From: JAAFHB01 sp963675995
Lineage (GTDB): Bacteria > Bacteroidota > Bacteroidia > Bacteroidales > Prolixibacteraceae
Direction of reading: 5' to 3'
Assembly (NCBI GenBank): GCA_963675995.2
Contig: CAXXIY010000001.1
Coordinates: forward strand, 1,488,001 to 1,552,000
DNA: 64,000 nt
A program made the position numbers and the translations under genes. Below are positions 8,066-16,650 of this stretch, one piece after another; position 1 is the first letter of the stretch; every line of letters begins with the position of its first letter. The notes under the pieces were generated by a model, which was not told the origin of the DNA, made no database searches, and saw only the letters and a program-made list of their open reading frames with translations.

Positions 8066-8914
8066 ATGAAGCTCTATAATACTATTTCATCTTTGCAGGA
8101 GGCCCTGAATATTGAGCGGGCGAGGGGATTAAAAATTGGATTTGTTCCCACCATGGGGGCGCTTCACGAAGGTCATTTATCGCTGGTGGATCAAGCCAGA
8201 GGCCGGTGCGACATCGTCATAGTCTCAATCTTTGTCAATCCAACCCAGTTTAACGACAAGAATGACCTTGCGAACTATCCCCGGACCTTTGAATCAGACA
8301 GACAACTTCTTTCAACTCACCGGTGCGATTATCTGTTCTCTCCATCGGTTGAAGAGATTTATCCTGAGCCCGATACCAGAAAGTTCGATTTTGGATTGCT
8401 GGAAAGGGTGATGGAAGGCGCCTTCCGACCAGGTCATTTTAATGGTGTTGCTCAGGTAGTTAGTAAGTTGTTTGGGATAGTCCTTCCCGATTACGCCTTT
8501 TTTGGAAGGAAGGATTTTCAACAGCTGGCCATTATTAAGGAGATGGTTCACCAATTGAATCTCCCTGTTGAAATCGTCCCCTGTGAAATTGTCAGGGAGG
8601 ATGACGGCCTGGCAATGAGTTCACGAAATAAATTGCTCCTTCCCGAACACCGGTTGTGTGCACCATTGATATATCAAACCCTGGCAGAGGCTAAGGAGCT
8701 TTCAAAAAAACAATCTGTGGCTGAACTAAAGGAATTCGTGATTCAAAAAATCAATAGTATTCCATTGTTGAAGGTTGAATATTTCGAGATTGTCGATGAC
8801 AAAACCCTACAACCAATTGATAACTGGAGTGACTCCGGAATTAAAATTGGTTGCATCGCTGTGGTTGCCGGAAAAATCCGTCTCATTGATAACATTATTT
8901 TTAACGTTAATTAA
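8066..8914 (+). CDS. panC: Pantoate--beta-alanine ligase
   Basis: A 282-residue pantothenate synthetase, which joins pantoate to beta-alanine using ATP. The HIGH-type nucleotide motif appears as MGALHEGHLSLV near residue 30, and the KMSKS-like segment as MSSRNK near residue 190. The NPTQF and FFGRKDFQQL segments that bind pantoate and ATP are also present. Length is normal. panD follows after seven bases, giving both the ligase and the source of beta-alanine in one operon. Cytoplasmic. Confidence 0.96.
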   Translation: MKLYNTISSLQEALNIERARGLKIGFVPTMGALHEGHLSLVDQARGRCDIVIVSIFVNPTQFNDKNDLANYPRTFESDRQLLSTHRCDYLFSPSVEEIYPEPDTRKFDFGLLERVMEGAFRPGHFNGVAQVVSKLFGIVLPDYAFFGRKDFQQLAIIKEMVHQLNLPVEIVPCEIVREDDGLAMSSRNKLLLPEHRLCAPLIYQTLAEAKELSKKQSVAELKEFVIQKINSIPLLKVEYFEIVDDKTLQPIDNWSDSGIKIGCIAVVAGKIRLIDNIIFNVN

Positions 8915-8921
8915 GAAAAAG

Positions 8922-9272
8922 ATGTTTATAGAAGTTTGTAAATCAAAAATACACCGGGTTACAGTTACAGGAGCAGATCTTCAGTATGTAGGGAGTATTA
9001 CGATTGATGAAGAACTGATGGATGCAGCAAATCTCATCGAAAATGAGAAAGTCCAGGTGGTTGACATCAACAATGGCGAACGGTTCGAAACATATGTGAT
9101 ACGCGGAGAAAGGGGGAAGGGGGAAATTATTCTCAATGGACCTGCAGCGAGGAAAGTGGCTGTTGGGGACATCATCATTATTGTATCTTATGCATCTTTG
9201 GAATTTGAAGAGGCTAAACAGTTCAAACCCTGGATAATCTTTCCCGACTCTGAGACAAACAGGTTGGTGTGA
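8922..9272 (+). CDS. panD: Aspartate 1-decarboxylase
   Basis: A 116-residue pyruvoyl-dependent enzyme that makes beta-alanine from L-aspartate for pantothenate synthesis. The self-cleavage site Gly24-Ser25 lies in YVGSITID, and the family segment IHRVTVTGADL precedes it. The reading frame is open further upstream, but that would overlap panC in another frame. The ATG at 8922 gives the family's usual length and places Gly-Ser at the expected positions. It is seven bases behind panC; the repeat field begins shortly after its stop. Confidence 0.95.
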   Translation: MFIEVCKSKIHRVTVTGADLQYVGSITIDEELMDAANLIENEKVQVVDINNGERFETYVIRGERGKGEIILNGPAARKVAVGDIIIIVSYASLEFEEAKQFKPWIIFPDSETNRLV

Positions 9273-9317
9273 TCGGGGTAATTTCTGAAGAGTTTAAAGA
9301 GAATGTAGAGGGATAAT

Positions 9318-9535
9318 AGGACGCCGCCTGATGTTGATGCTGGAACCCTTTCAGGGTTACGGGGACACATGGCGCCAGGGAGGCGCTGTTAGACTGGGGG
9401 TACTACTCGAGGGTGTGGTTCATAGGGCGTTGCCCTATATTAGTTCTGAAACCCTTTCAGGGTTATGGGGACACAAAGGGCGTTGCCCTATGTTAATTCT
9501 GAAACCCTTTCAGGGTTATTAATAGACTATCTATA
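9318..9535. repeat. Type A palindromic repeats, left flank
   Basis: Three copies of the palindrome AACCCTTTCAGGGTTA (starting at 9344, 9450 and 9503), each followed by a GGGGACA-like stretch or a TATTAATAG-like tail. Between them lies a second palindrome of the form CATAGGGC-nnn-GCCCTATA. The same elements recur on the right side of the transposase, in the same orientation. Confidence 0.8.
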
Positions 9536-9538
9536 TTT

Positions 9539-9819
9539 GCCCTGCAAGGGCCGTAGAAATCGCAAAGGGCAGCACCCTATGAATATAGATGAGTATTCTT
9601 CGCCCTGCAAGGGCAGTAGAAGTCGCAAAGGGTAGTACCCTATTATTATAGATGAGTATTTTCCTTCCCCTGCAAGGGCAGTAGAAATCGCAAAGGGTAA
9701 GTGCACTATTATTATAGATAAGTTTCTTTCCTCGCCCTGCAGGGGCAGTAGAAGTCGCATAGGGCATCGCCCTATGAATTATAAAGAGTATTTTTAAACG
9801 CCCTGCAAGGGCAAAAGCT
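9539..9819. repeat. Type B palindromic repeat array, left flank (5 units)
   Basis: Five units start at 9539, 9602, 9667, 9734 and 9800, spaced 63-67 bp. Each has a first palindrome (GCCCTGCAAGGGC), a short spacer ending in TCGC, a second palindrome of the type CATAGGGC-nnn-GCCCTATG, then an AT-rich linker (TATAGATGAGTATT-like). The last unit ends in GGGCAAAAGCT just before the transposase start. The open reading frames on the minus strand here arise only from the repeats. Confidence 0.88.
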
Positions 9820-9826
9820 CTGGATT

Positions 9827-10279
9827 ATGCCACAATCTCTCTCCAAAGTTTATGTTCACATTGTTTTCAGTACCAAACATCATCATCCTTGGATTGACGA
9901 TAAGATTAAAAATTCCCTTTTTGAATACCTTGGAGGTGTTTGCAGGGGGCTGGAATGTAATCCCGTCCGGGTTGGCGGTTATCGTGACCATGTTCATGTT
10001 TTATGTCTCTTGTCACGAAAAATTGCCCAGATGCAATTGCTTGAAGAAATAAAGAAACAATCTTCCAAATGGATAAAAACAAAAGGAGGGGAGTATGCTC
10101 AATTCCACTGGCAGGACGGATACGGTATATTCTCTGTTAATCCTGCTGAAGTTGATGTAGTTATTAATTATATCAAAAATCAGGAGAAGCATCATAAGAA
10201 AAAGGAATTTAAGGAAGAATTCAGGACCTTTCTCGAAGAGTACCATATTGATTATGATGAGAGATATGTTTGGGACTGA
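9827..10279 (+). CDS. IS200/IS605-like Y1 transposase (RAYT-type)
   Basis: A 150-residue protein of the Y1 (HUH) transposase family. The HUH motif is HVHVL near residue 58, and the catalytic-tyrosine helix is NYIKNQEKHHKK near residue 111. The N-terminal SKVYVHIVFSTKH segment is typical of Bacteroidota IS200-like proteins. The gene looks intact. It is bracketed on both sides by long arrays of palindromic repeats, as expected for REP-associated transposases, which act on single-stranded hairpins. No IS605 TnpB gene accompanies it. Confidence 0.9.
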   Translation: MPQSLSKVYVHIVFSTKHHHPWIDDKIKNSLFEYLGGVCRGLECNPVRVGGYRDHVHVLCLLSRKIAQMQLLEEIKKQSSKWIKTKGGEYAQFHWQDGYGIFSVNPAEVDVVINYIKNQEKHHKKKEFKEEFRTFLEEYHIDYDERYVWD

Positions 10280-10310
10280 GTTTCGCTTTATGGGGGCTCA
10301 TAGGACGTTG

Positions 10311-10405
10311 CCCGAAGTTGATGCTGGAACCCTTTCAGGGTTATGGGGAAACATAGGGCAACGCCCTATATTAATTCTGAAACCCTTTCAGGGTTATTAA
10401 TAGAC
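10311..10405. repeat. Type A palindromic repeats, right flank
   Basis: Two AACCCTTTCAGGGTTA copies (starting at 10328 and 10381), separated by the CATAGGGC-AAC-GCCCTATA palindrome. The stretch after the second copy (TTAATAGACTATCTATATTT) is the same as on the left at about 9518-9537, showing that both flanks come from one duplicated block. Confidence 0.8.
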
Positions 10406-10416
10406 TATCTATATTT

Positions 10417-11069
10417 GCCCTGCAAGGACGGTAGAAGTGCCATATGAATATAGATGAGTATTCTTTGCCCTGCAACGGCAGTAAAAGTCGCATAGGGCAG
10501 CGGCCTATGATTATAGATAAGTAATTTTCCTCGCCCTGCAAGGGCAGTAGAAATCGCATAGGGCAACGCCCTATGAATATAGATGAGTATTCTTCGCCCT
10601 GCAAGGGCAGTAGAGGTCGCAAAGGGTAGTGCCCTATTATTATAGGTGAGTATTTTCCTCGCCCTGAAAGGGCAGTAAAAGTCGAAAAAGGCAGCGCCCT
10701 ATGAATATAGATGAGTATTCTTCGCCCTGCAAGGGCAGTAGAAGTCGAAATAGGCAGTGCCCTATGAATATAGATGAGTATTTTCCTCGCCCTGCAAGGG
10801 CAGTAGAAGTCGCATAGGGCAGCGGCCTATGATTATAGATAAGTAATTTTCCTCGCCCTGCAAGGGCAGTAGAAATCGCATAGGGCAGCGGCCTATGATT
10901 ATAGATAAGTAATTTTCCTCGCCCTGCAAGGGCAGTAGAAATCGCATAGGGCAACGCCCTATGAATATAGATGAGTATTCTTCGCCCTGCAAGGGCAGTA
11001 GAAGTCGCATAGGGCATCGCCCTATGATTATAGATAAGTATTTTCTTACGCCCTGAAAGGGCAAAAGCT
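10417..11069. repeat. Type B palindromic repeat array, right flank (11 units)
   Basis: Eleven units start at 10417, 10467, 10533, 10596, 10661, 10724, 10789, 10855, 10921, 10984 and 11050. Spacing is 63-66 bp except for the first, shortened unit (50 bp). Composition is as in the left array. Two linker variants, one with GAATATAGATGAGTATT and one with GATTATAGATAAGTAAT, are interspersed. The block ends in GGGCAAAAGCT, as the left array does. Minus-strand reading frames over this stretch are repeat artefacts. Confidence 0.9.
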
Positions 11070-11114
11070 TTGTATTCAATCAATTTACACGTATAAATGT
11101 AACTCTCAATTCCT

Positions 11115-12470
11115 ATGTCAAAAACCAAAACTACCTTCGTATGTCAGAGTTGCGGGGCACAATCCCCAAAATGGATTGGGAAATGTAATGCCTGTGGCGA
11201 ATGGAACACCTTTTTAGAGGAGATTGTTACTGAGTCGAAGAATACCTCTGTCTTTCCGGTTAAGTTGGATTCAACCCCCTTATTGCTCTCGCAAATCGAT
11301 CTTAACCAACAGGAACGGATTATAACGGGTAACGTAGAATTTGACCGCGTAACAGGGGGCGGGTTGGTTCCGGGTGGTTTGATACTTCTGGGTGGTGAGC
11401 CCGGTATCGGGAAATCGACCCTTGTGCTTCAGATTGCATTACAGATGTCCCGACTAAAGGTATTATATATATCGGGTGAAGAGAGTCTTCAGCAATTAAA
11501 AATGAGAGCCAACCGGCTGAGAGATAAGCAATCGGGTTGTTTGTTCCTATGTGAAACCTCGCTCGAGAATATCCTTTTACACATCGAGGCTCAAAATCCC
11601 GATCTGGTTATCATCGATTCAATTCAGACGGTTGCTACCGAACTGGCTGACTCTTCACCCGGAAGTGTTACCCAGATCAGGGAATCTACGGTCGGGATTA
11701 TGAAGGTGGCCAAGTTAAAGCAAATCGCCGTCATCCTGATTGGACATATTACCAAGGAGGGGAGTCTGGCAGGACCTAAAGTACTAGAACATATTGTGGA
11801 TACAGTCCTTCATTTTGAGGGCGACCGGAATTATCTTTTCCGGATTCTGCGTTCGGTAAAAAACCGTTTTGGCTCGACATCTGAGTTGGGAATTTTCGAA
11901 ATGCGACAGGATGGGTTGCACGAGGTGATTAATCCCTCGGAGATGCTCCTCTCATCGCACAACGAGGGATTGAGCGGAACAGCCACCGCAGCTACCATCG
12001 AGGGGATGAGACCGTTTTTAATCGAGGTGCAGGCGCTGGTCAGTTCAGCAGCTTATGGCAACCCACAACGCTCGGCCACAGGATTCGACCTCCGCCGGAT
12101 GAATATGTTGTTGGCCGTGCTTGAAAAGAGGGCTGGCTTTAAATTAATGACCAAAGATGTTTTTCTCAATATTGCAGGTGGTCTTCGCGTCGATGATCCT
12201 GCCATGGATCTCGCAGTGATAGCCGCTGTACTCTCCTCTAATTTCGATGTAGCGATTAACAAACAGATCGCTTTTGCCGGTGAGATCGGTCTTACAGGCG
12301 AGATCCGACCCGTAAACCGGATCGAGCAGCGGATCGCTGAGGCCCAGAAGCTTGGGTTTAAGGAGATCTACCTCTCGAAATATATCAAGGGTGTGGACTT
12401 TACACGCTTCGAAATTAAAATCCATCAGATCGAGCGGGTGGAGAAAATGATCAGGACCCTATTTTCATAA
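11115..12470 (+). CDS. radA: DNA repair protein RadA
   Basis: A 451-residue RecA-like ATPase that helps process recombination intermediates. An N-terminal C4 zinc finger (C10, C13, C24, C27) is followed by Walker A GGEPGIGKST at 93-102, the RadA-specific KNRFG motif near residue 250, and a C-terminal Lon-protease-like domain from about 280 (TGEIRPVNRIEQRIAEA near 400). Length is normal. It is isolated between two repeat fields: the transposase arrays end about 45 bases upstream, and tandem repeats start about 30 bases downstream. Confidence 0.96.
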   Translation: MSKTKTTFVCQSCGAQSPKWIGKCNACGEWNTFLEEIVTESKNTSVFPVKLDSTPLLLSQIDLNQQERIITGNVEFDRVTGGGLVPGGLILLGGEPGIGKSTLVLQIALQMSRLKVLYISGEESLQQLKMRANRLRDKQSGCLFLCETSLENILLHIEAQNPDLVIIDSIQTVATELADSSPGSVTQIRESTVGIMKVAKLKQIAVILIGHITKEGSLAGPKVLEHIVDTVLHFEGDRNYLFRILRSVKNRFGSTSELGIFEMRQDGLHEVINPSEMLLSSHNEGLSGTATAATIEGMRPFLIEVQALVSSAAYGNPQRSATGFDLRRMNMLLAVLEKRAGFKLMTKDVFLNIAGGLRVDDPAMDLAVIAAVLSSNFDVAINKQIAFAGEIGLTGEIRPVNRIEQRIAEAQKLGFKEIYLSKYIKGVDFTRFEIKIHQIERVEKMIRTLFS

Positions 12471-12501
12471 CTTTTCCCACCGTATTATTAGTAAATACAC
12501 T

Positions 12502-12770
12502 GATTTGGTGCGTCATCGTATGTCAGCGGTGCGTGAACGCACAGATTTGGTGCGTCATCGCATGTCAGCGGTGCGTGAACGCACAGATTTGGTGCGTGAT
12601 CGCATGTCAACGATGCGTGAACGCACAGATTTGGTGTGTCATCGCATGTCAACGGTGCGTGAACGCACAGATTTGGTGCGTGATCGCATGTCAACGGTGC
12701 GTGAATGCACTGATTTGGTGCGTCATCGCATATCAACGGTGCGTGAATGCACAGATTTGGTGTGTGAAGG
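12502..12770. repeat. 42-bp tandem repeat, six full units plus a partial
   Basis: Units start at 12502, 12544, 12586, 12628, 12670 and 12712, with a partial copy from 12754. Each begins GATTTGGTG and contains the inverted repeat GTGCGT-GA-ACGCAC (one arm decays to ATGCAC in the last two units). Because 42 is a multiple of three, frames stay open on both strands, but none has credible coding character. The block follows the radA stop by about 30 bases. Confidence 0.9.
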
Positions 12771-12775
12771 GTGAG

Positions 12776-12805
12776 CTGGTGACTAATTTCAGGGATAGTC
12801 ACCAG
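12776..12805. repeat. 10-bp inverted repeat after the tandem array
   Basis: CTGGTGACTA (12776-12785) and TAGTCACCAG (12796-12805) form a perfect 10-bp stem with a 10-nt loop. It lies between the 42-bp array and the ~175-bp repeats. There is no T-tract, so termination of radA is possible but not clear. Confidence 0.6.
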
Positions 12806-12810
12806 TCACC

Positions 12811-13541
12811 TGCTCACTATTTGACTTGGATACTCACTATATGGCTGGGATCACTATTTTCAGACGGATTGAGTCTTGCGTGTTGTAACCGCAGGGGTTG
12901 AGATAATTTAGGCTATTGAAAATCGCCCGACACCTATCAACTGGAAAAAGTGAGCGGGTGAATGATCAAAATCTGAAAATCACCCGCTCACACCCTTAAA
13001 TCCACTTACTATTTGACTGGGATAAATATTTTCAGAGGGATTGAGTCTTGCGGTTTGTATTCGCAGGGGTTGAGATAATTTAGGACGATTGAAAGTCGCC
13101 CGACACTGATCGACCCGAAAAAAGTGAGCGGGTGAATGACCAAAATCTGAATATTCACCTACTCACATCCTTAAACCCGCTCACTATTTGGCTGGGATAA
13201 CTATTTTCAGAGGGATTGAGTCTTGCGGTTTGTATTCGCAGGGGTTGAGATAATTCTGGACAATTGAAAGTCGCCCGACACTGATCGACCCGAAAAAAGT
13301 GAGCGGGTGAATGACCAAAATCTGAATATTCACCCGCTCACATCCTTAAACCCACTTACTATTTGGCTGGGATCACCATTTTCAGAAGAATTGAGTCTTA
13401 TGGTTTGTATTCGCAGGGGATGAGATAATTTAGGGCGGTTGAAAGTCGCCCGACACCTATCAACCCGAAAAAAGTGAGCGGGTGAATGATCAAAATCTGA
13501 ATATTCACCCGCTCACATCCATCAATCCGATTGCCGTTTAA
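12811..13541. repeat. Four ~175-bp direct repeats, each with a long hairpin
   Basis: Four imperfect copies are anchored by the shared ATTGAGTCTT segment at about 12869, 13040, 13215 and 13390 (spacing 171-175 bp). Each contains, in order, a TATTTGnCTGGGAT segment, TTTTCAGA, ATTGAGTCTT, GCAGGGG(T/A)TGAGATAAT, TCGCCCGACAC, then a hairpin with arms GTGAGCGGGTGAAT and ATTCACCCGCTCAC around a 15-nt loop (perfect in copies 3 and 4: 13299-13341 and 13474-13516). There is no open frame of note. The rest of the 12471-13621 interval holds no gene. Confidence 0.88.
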
Positions 13542-13565
13542 ACCCGATCACGTTATCAAACAAAA

Positions 13566-13589
13566 AAAGCCCTCCATGAGGAGGGCTTT
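13566..13589 (-). terminator. Rho-independent terminator of the 910-aa lipoprotein gene
   Basis: A perfect 10-bp stem (AAAGCCCTCC / GGAGGGCTTT) with loop ATGA. On the minus strand it is followed by a run of T. It lies 32 bases after the stop of the gene ending at 13622 and is the strongest terminator in the window. Confidence 0.88.
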
Positions 13590-13621
13590 AATTTGTTATG
13601 ATAAAATTAATTGAATGTCAA

Positions 13622-16354
13622 TTAATTCTGTAATAATTGGAATTCAGCGTTGTTGCTAATGCCAGTTACTGCATCGATTACACTTGATGTAACATTATTG
13701 TTATACATCAAATTTGAAAGAGTTGAAACTGCACCTACAGCATATGCTGGATTTGGAGCAAGAGCTGCAAGAGGATCGTTGATCAAAGTAGTCTTGTCAA
13801 CATCAACTCTGAAAGTTGAATAGTTTGCGCCTGGAACTGCATTCAGGATAGCTACATAATTTCTCAAACCCTGTAATGTAGTGCAATAGATCAAAGCTTC
13901 CTTGTAAGGAGTTGTTCCAAATTCTGCCAATGCTGGAGAGAAAGAACCACTTAAATTGTTATTATAAACTTCAATGCTAACTGTGAAACCAGTTGTGGTA
14001 ACAGGAAGTGTATAAGAAGAAAGATCCAACGATGCTAAAGCAGCATTGCCTGCAATTTTAAGGGTATTCAATTTGTTAACGGCAGTTGTTTTCAAGCTAG
14101 CCAATAATAAATTGTTGGTGATCGTAAGGTCTGAACCTGTACCTCCATAACCTGTAGCTCCCTGGAAGTAGGTATGATCTAACTGAAGAGCCAATAATGC
14201 ATCAGCATCATTAAGAGTGAAAGTATTGATTACTCCAGAAGTGTTAACTGCGGTCAAAGCAACAGTTGTATTAACATTAACAATGTTCATTGGACCAACT
14301 AGGGTCAAAGTTTTCAGTAATGTATTCTTTGGAGCAGCTGTACCAGAGGTTACACCAGGACCGCCATTAAGAGTTAAAGTAGCAAAATGGTCAGCAGCAA
14401 GAGTTGGATCAAGAGCTCCAGTAATATTGGCAGTAACCAAAGTTACAAAACGGCTAATGTCAACACTTTGTCTTACAGCACCTAAAGTAAGATCAGCAAC
14501 TACCGGAAGATTTGCACCTGAAGGAATTGTAGAACCAGCGGTTACACTTAGCCATTGGTAAACATCCATGGTAAGGGTCTTAACTGTAGACGAAATCAAC
14601 AGTGCGTTAGCGGCAGTACCTTGCCAAGCCTGGAATCTAAGTGTTTGAGGACCAGTGATAGTTACATTAACATTTGAATTGAATGCATTTAGTTTCACCT
14701 GATTTACATCAGCAACTAAAGGTTTAGCAACAATAGTTACATTGTTTGAAGTAGTAACCAGGGCAGAAAGATCCACATTGGTTGCAAGAGGAGCATTGAT
14801 ATTAACAACACCACCTGCTACAGTCTTTGCAGTCTTAAGGAAAAGATCAGTAGCAACAGGAGCCGTGATAGCTAAGCCATGAGCAACATAATCTATGGTT
14901 TTTAATTCAATGGTAGTTGCATAATTTGCAGTAAGATTGTTGATCTGACCACCTGTAGCAAGACCAAGAACGATAGAGGTAGTTCCTGTTGAATTCCATG
15001 AAGTAGTATTTGAAAGAGCAGGAGCACCAACGTGGTTTCCTACAAGTCCACCAATAGCAACATTAGGTAAATTGATAATACCTGTATTGTTCAGGGTTGG
15101 TTGATTTACCAATCTGAGGTCGCCACCTACAGAAGCCAATTTAAGAGCGGTATAACCGTAAGGATAGTTCAGCGTAACTGTACCACCAACACTTGTAAGC
15201 GCTTCGTCTTTTACGTCAAATCCTTCAATCGTATAATCACCGATAACAGAAACAAGGTTATTGGCTTCAACTTTATCAGCTGCCAATGCACTTGAAATAA
15301 TCACCCAGTGTGGTGCTCCAGGAACTGGTACAAGAGAGATGTCGCCATCACCCCACCACCAACCTTCAATCGTACCGACAGAAGCTGGGTTCAAACCAAT
15401 AACAGCACCAATATTGTTCAAAATTTTATTCAAAGCAACCATGTCAGTTGCAGGAATGTACTTGGTATTAACACTGACGTTACCATTAATGATAGCCCAC
15501 TGTACAATCTTGCCTGCCCAGTAAAGGACATCAGCATGAGTTTTGATGGTTACATCTTCATTAATCATTGCATTAGACTGCAATAAAAGATCCAGTTTTG
15601 CCTGAGCAATCGCCATTTCAGCGGCTAATCCATCAACAACGGTGTTGGTTGCATCAGCAGTTGTTTGAGCAGTTGCAAGATCCGAAAGAATCTGGTTAAG
15701 GGTAGCAATATTTGCATTGTTCAAATTATTTACCCAAGTTTTGAAATTATCCAAAGCTGTTTGAGTAGCTGCATCGCCTTCAGCAATTTTCGCTGTCAGT
15801 AAGTGTACGATACTATCTGCAGAAGCTTTCTGAGCTTTGGTAAGGGCGATAACCTGGCTGTTAATCAAAGTAACGATTTCACCTTGAGCAGCCTGGACAT
15901 CTGCTTTAGAAGCAGCCAAATCCAATTTAGCCTGAAGGGCAATCAATTTAGCTTTAAAGTCAGCATTCACAATGTTTTGAGCTGCAATAAAAGCGTTCAA
16001 ATTAGTTTGAACATCAGTTACCATTGCCTTGGTAGCAGTACCAGTAGCAACGATAGAAGCAATTGAATTGCTGATATAAGTAACTCTTTTGCCTACATTG
16101 GTTAATGAATCTGAAAGCGCTGTCATCTTCGTACCAAGACCACCAACAGTTGTTGATAAAGTGTTGATTGAAGTCTGAAGGGCAGCAATTGTAGCTGTCT
16201 GTGAGGCAATAGTGGTCTGTAAATCAGATACACTTTTCACCTGAGCAGCAAGCGCCGAAATCTGGTCTTTCAAGGCCTGGAAATCGTCCGCGTACTTGTT
16301 ACACGAGGAAAAAATAAGGGCGAAAACGAACACACCCAACAATAGTCTTTTCAT
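13622..16354 (-). CDS. Large surface lipoprotein: coiled coil plus beta-solenoid
   Basis: A 910-residue lipoprotein with lipobox Cys18 (IFSSC). Residues ~22-260 form a clear heptad-repeat coiled coil (for example ALQTSINTL, MTALSDSLTNV) rich in Ala, Thr, Ser and Gln. A spacer at about 265-360 contains WWWGDGD. The rest is an irregular beta-solenoid of LRR-like strands (LKTLTLVG, LNTLKIAGNAALASLDLSS) rich in Asn, Thr, Val and Ala, with one Cys near the C-terminus. Codon use is unusually uniform (GCA, ACA, GTA-type codons), and with the strong terminator this suggests high expression. It could be an abundant surface or adhesion-like protein. I do not recognise a named family; no enzyme motif is visible. 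Confidence 0.85.
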   Translation of the reverse strand: MKRLLLGVFVFALIFSSCNKYADDFQALKDQISALAAQVKSVSDLQTTIASQTATIAALQTSINTLSTTVGGLGTKMTALSDSLTNVGKRVTYISNSIASIVATGTATKAMVTDVQTNLNAFIAAQNIVNADFKAKLIALQAKLDLAASKADVQAAQGEIVTLINSQVIALTKAQKASADSIVHLLTAKIAEGDAATQTALDNFKTWVNNLNNANIATLNQILSDLATAQTTADATNTVVDGLAAEMAIAQAKLDLLLQSNAMINEDVTIKTHADVLYWAGKIVQWAIINGNVSVNTKYIPATDMVALNKILNNIGAVIGLNPASVGTIEGWWWGDGDISLVPVPGAPHWVIISSALAADKVEANNLVSVIGDYTIEGFDVKDEALTSVGGTVTLNYPYGYTALKLASVGGDLRLVNQPTLNNTGIINLPNVAIGGLVGNHVGAPALSNTTSWNSTGTTSIVLGLATGGQINNLTANYATTIELKTIDYVAHGLAITAPVATDLFLKTAKTVAGGVVNINAPLATNVDLSALVTTSNNVTIVAKPLVADVNQVKLNAFNSNVNVTITGPQTLRFQAWQGTAANALLISSTVKTLTMDVYQWLSVTAGSTIPSGANLPVVADLTLGAVRQSVDISRFVTLVTANITGALDPTLAADHFATLTLNGGPGVTSGTAAPKNTLLKTLTLVGPMNIVNVNTTVALTAVNTSGVINTFTLNDADALLALQLDHTYFQGATGYGGTGSDLTITNNLLLASLKTTAVNKLNTLKIAGNAALASLDLSSYTLPVTTTGFTVSIEVYNNNLSGSFSPALAEFGTTPYKEALIYCTTLQGLRNYVAILNAVPGANYSTFRVDVDKTTLINDPLAALAPNPAYAVGAVSTLSNLMYNNNVTSSVIDAVTGISNNAEFQLLQN

Positions 16355-16650
16355 TTTTGATTTGTTTTAATTAATAAATGGAAATAAAAGAAGCACTTTA
16401 ATTTTAATTCGTACAAAGTTGAAATAAATGCAAAGGGTAAAAAACCCTGTATTTCGCATTTTAGGATATTTGGTAGAATAGAAGAATAATATGTCGTTAT
16501 TAAAGGATATGCAGTAAATATTGAGATTTATTCAACTATTTGACCAATTTATTCATTAAGGAAAATTTGCTGTGGCATCTGCCGTTTTTAAATAGTTCAT
16601 AATAATTTAAGTATTAGTAAATGAGTAATTTATATAAAAATAAACCTTGT
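16355..16650. other. AT-rich intergenic region upstream of the lipoprotein gene
   Basis: About 300 bases with no gene. On the minus strand it must contain the lipoprotein promoter; I see CAACTTTGTAC-like matches to a -7 box but no -33 partner at the right distance. No repeat or hairpin of note, apart from a short GGGTAAAAAACCC palindrome at about 16435-16447. Confidence 0.4.

Larger units (their letters stand above)
9318..11080 (+). mobile_element. Transposase plus duplicated repeat arrays (RAYT/REP-like element)
   Basis: The whole block sits between panD and radA. It has the order type A repeats, type B array, transposase, type A repeats, type B array. Both arrays are in the same orientation and both end in GGGCAAAAGCT. 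I see no clear target-site duplication, which is expected for HUH elements. The extent is set by where repeat similarity begins and ends. Confidence 0.65.

Noticed and set aside
8775..8921. Longer panD with a start at 8775
   Set aside because: It would overlap panC by 140 bases in another frame and displace the Gly-Ser cleavage site from its usual position.
9539..11069. CRISPR array because of regular repeat spacing of about 65 bp
   Set aside because: The intervals between palindromes are conserved, not unique spacers, and no cas gene is present; unit length drifts between 63 and 67 bp.
12488..12901. Long open frames across the 42-bp repeats on both strands
   Set aside because: Frames stay open because 42 is divisible by three. 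Translations are simple repeats rich in Arg/Val or Cys/His without start signals or a family match.
13622..16354. Functional gene on the plus strand opposite the 910-aa lipoprotein (several 60-114 codon frames)
   Set aside because: These frames mirror the biased codon use of the minus-strand gene and lack features of real proteins.
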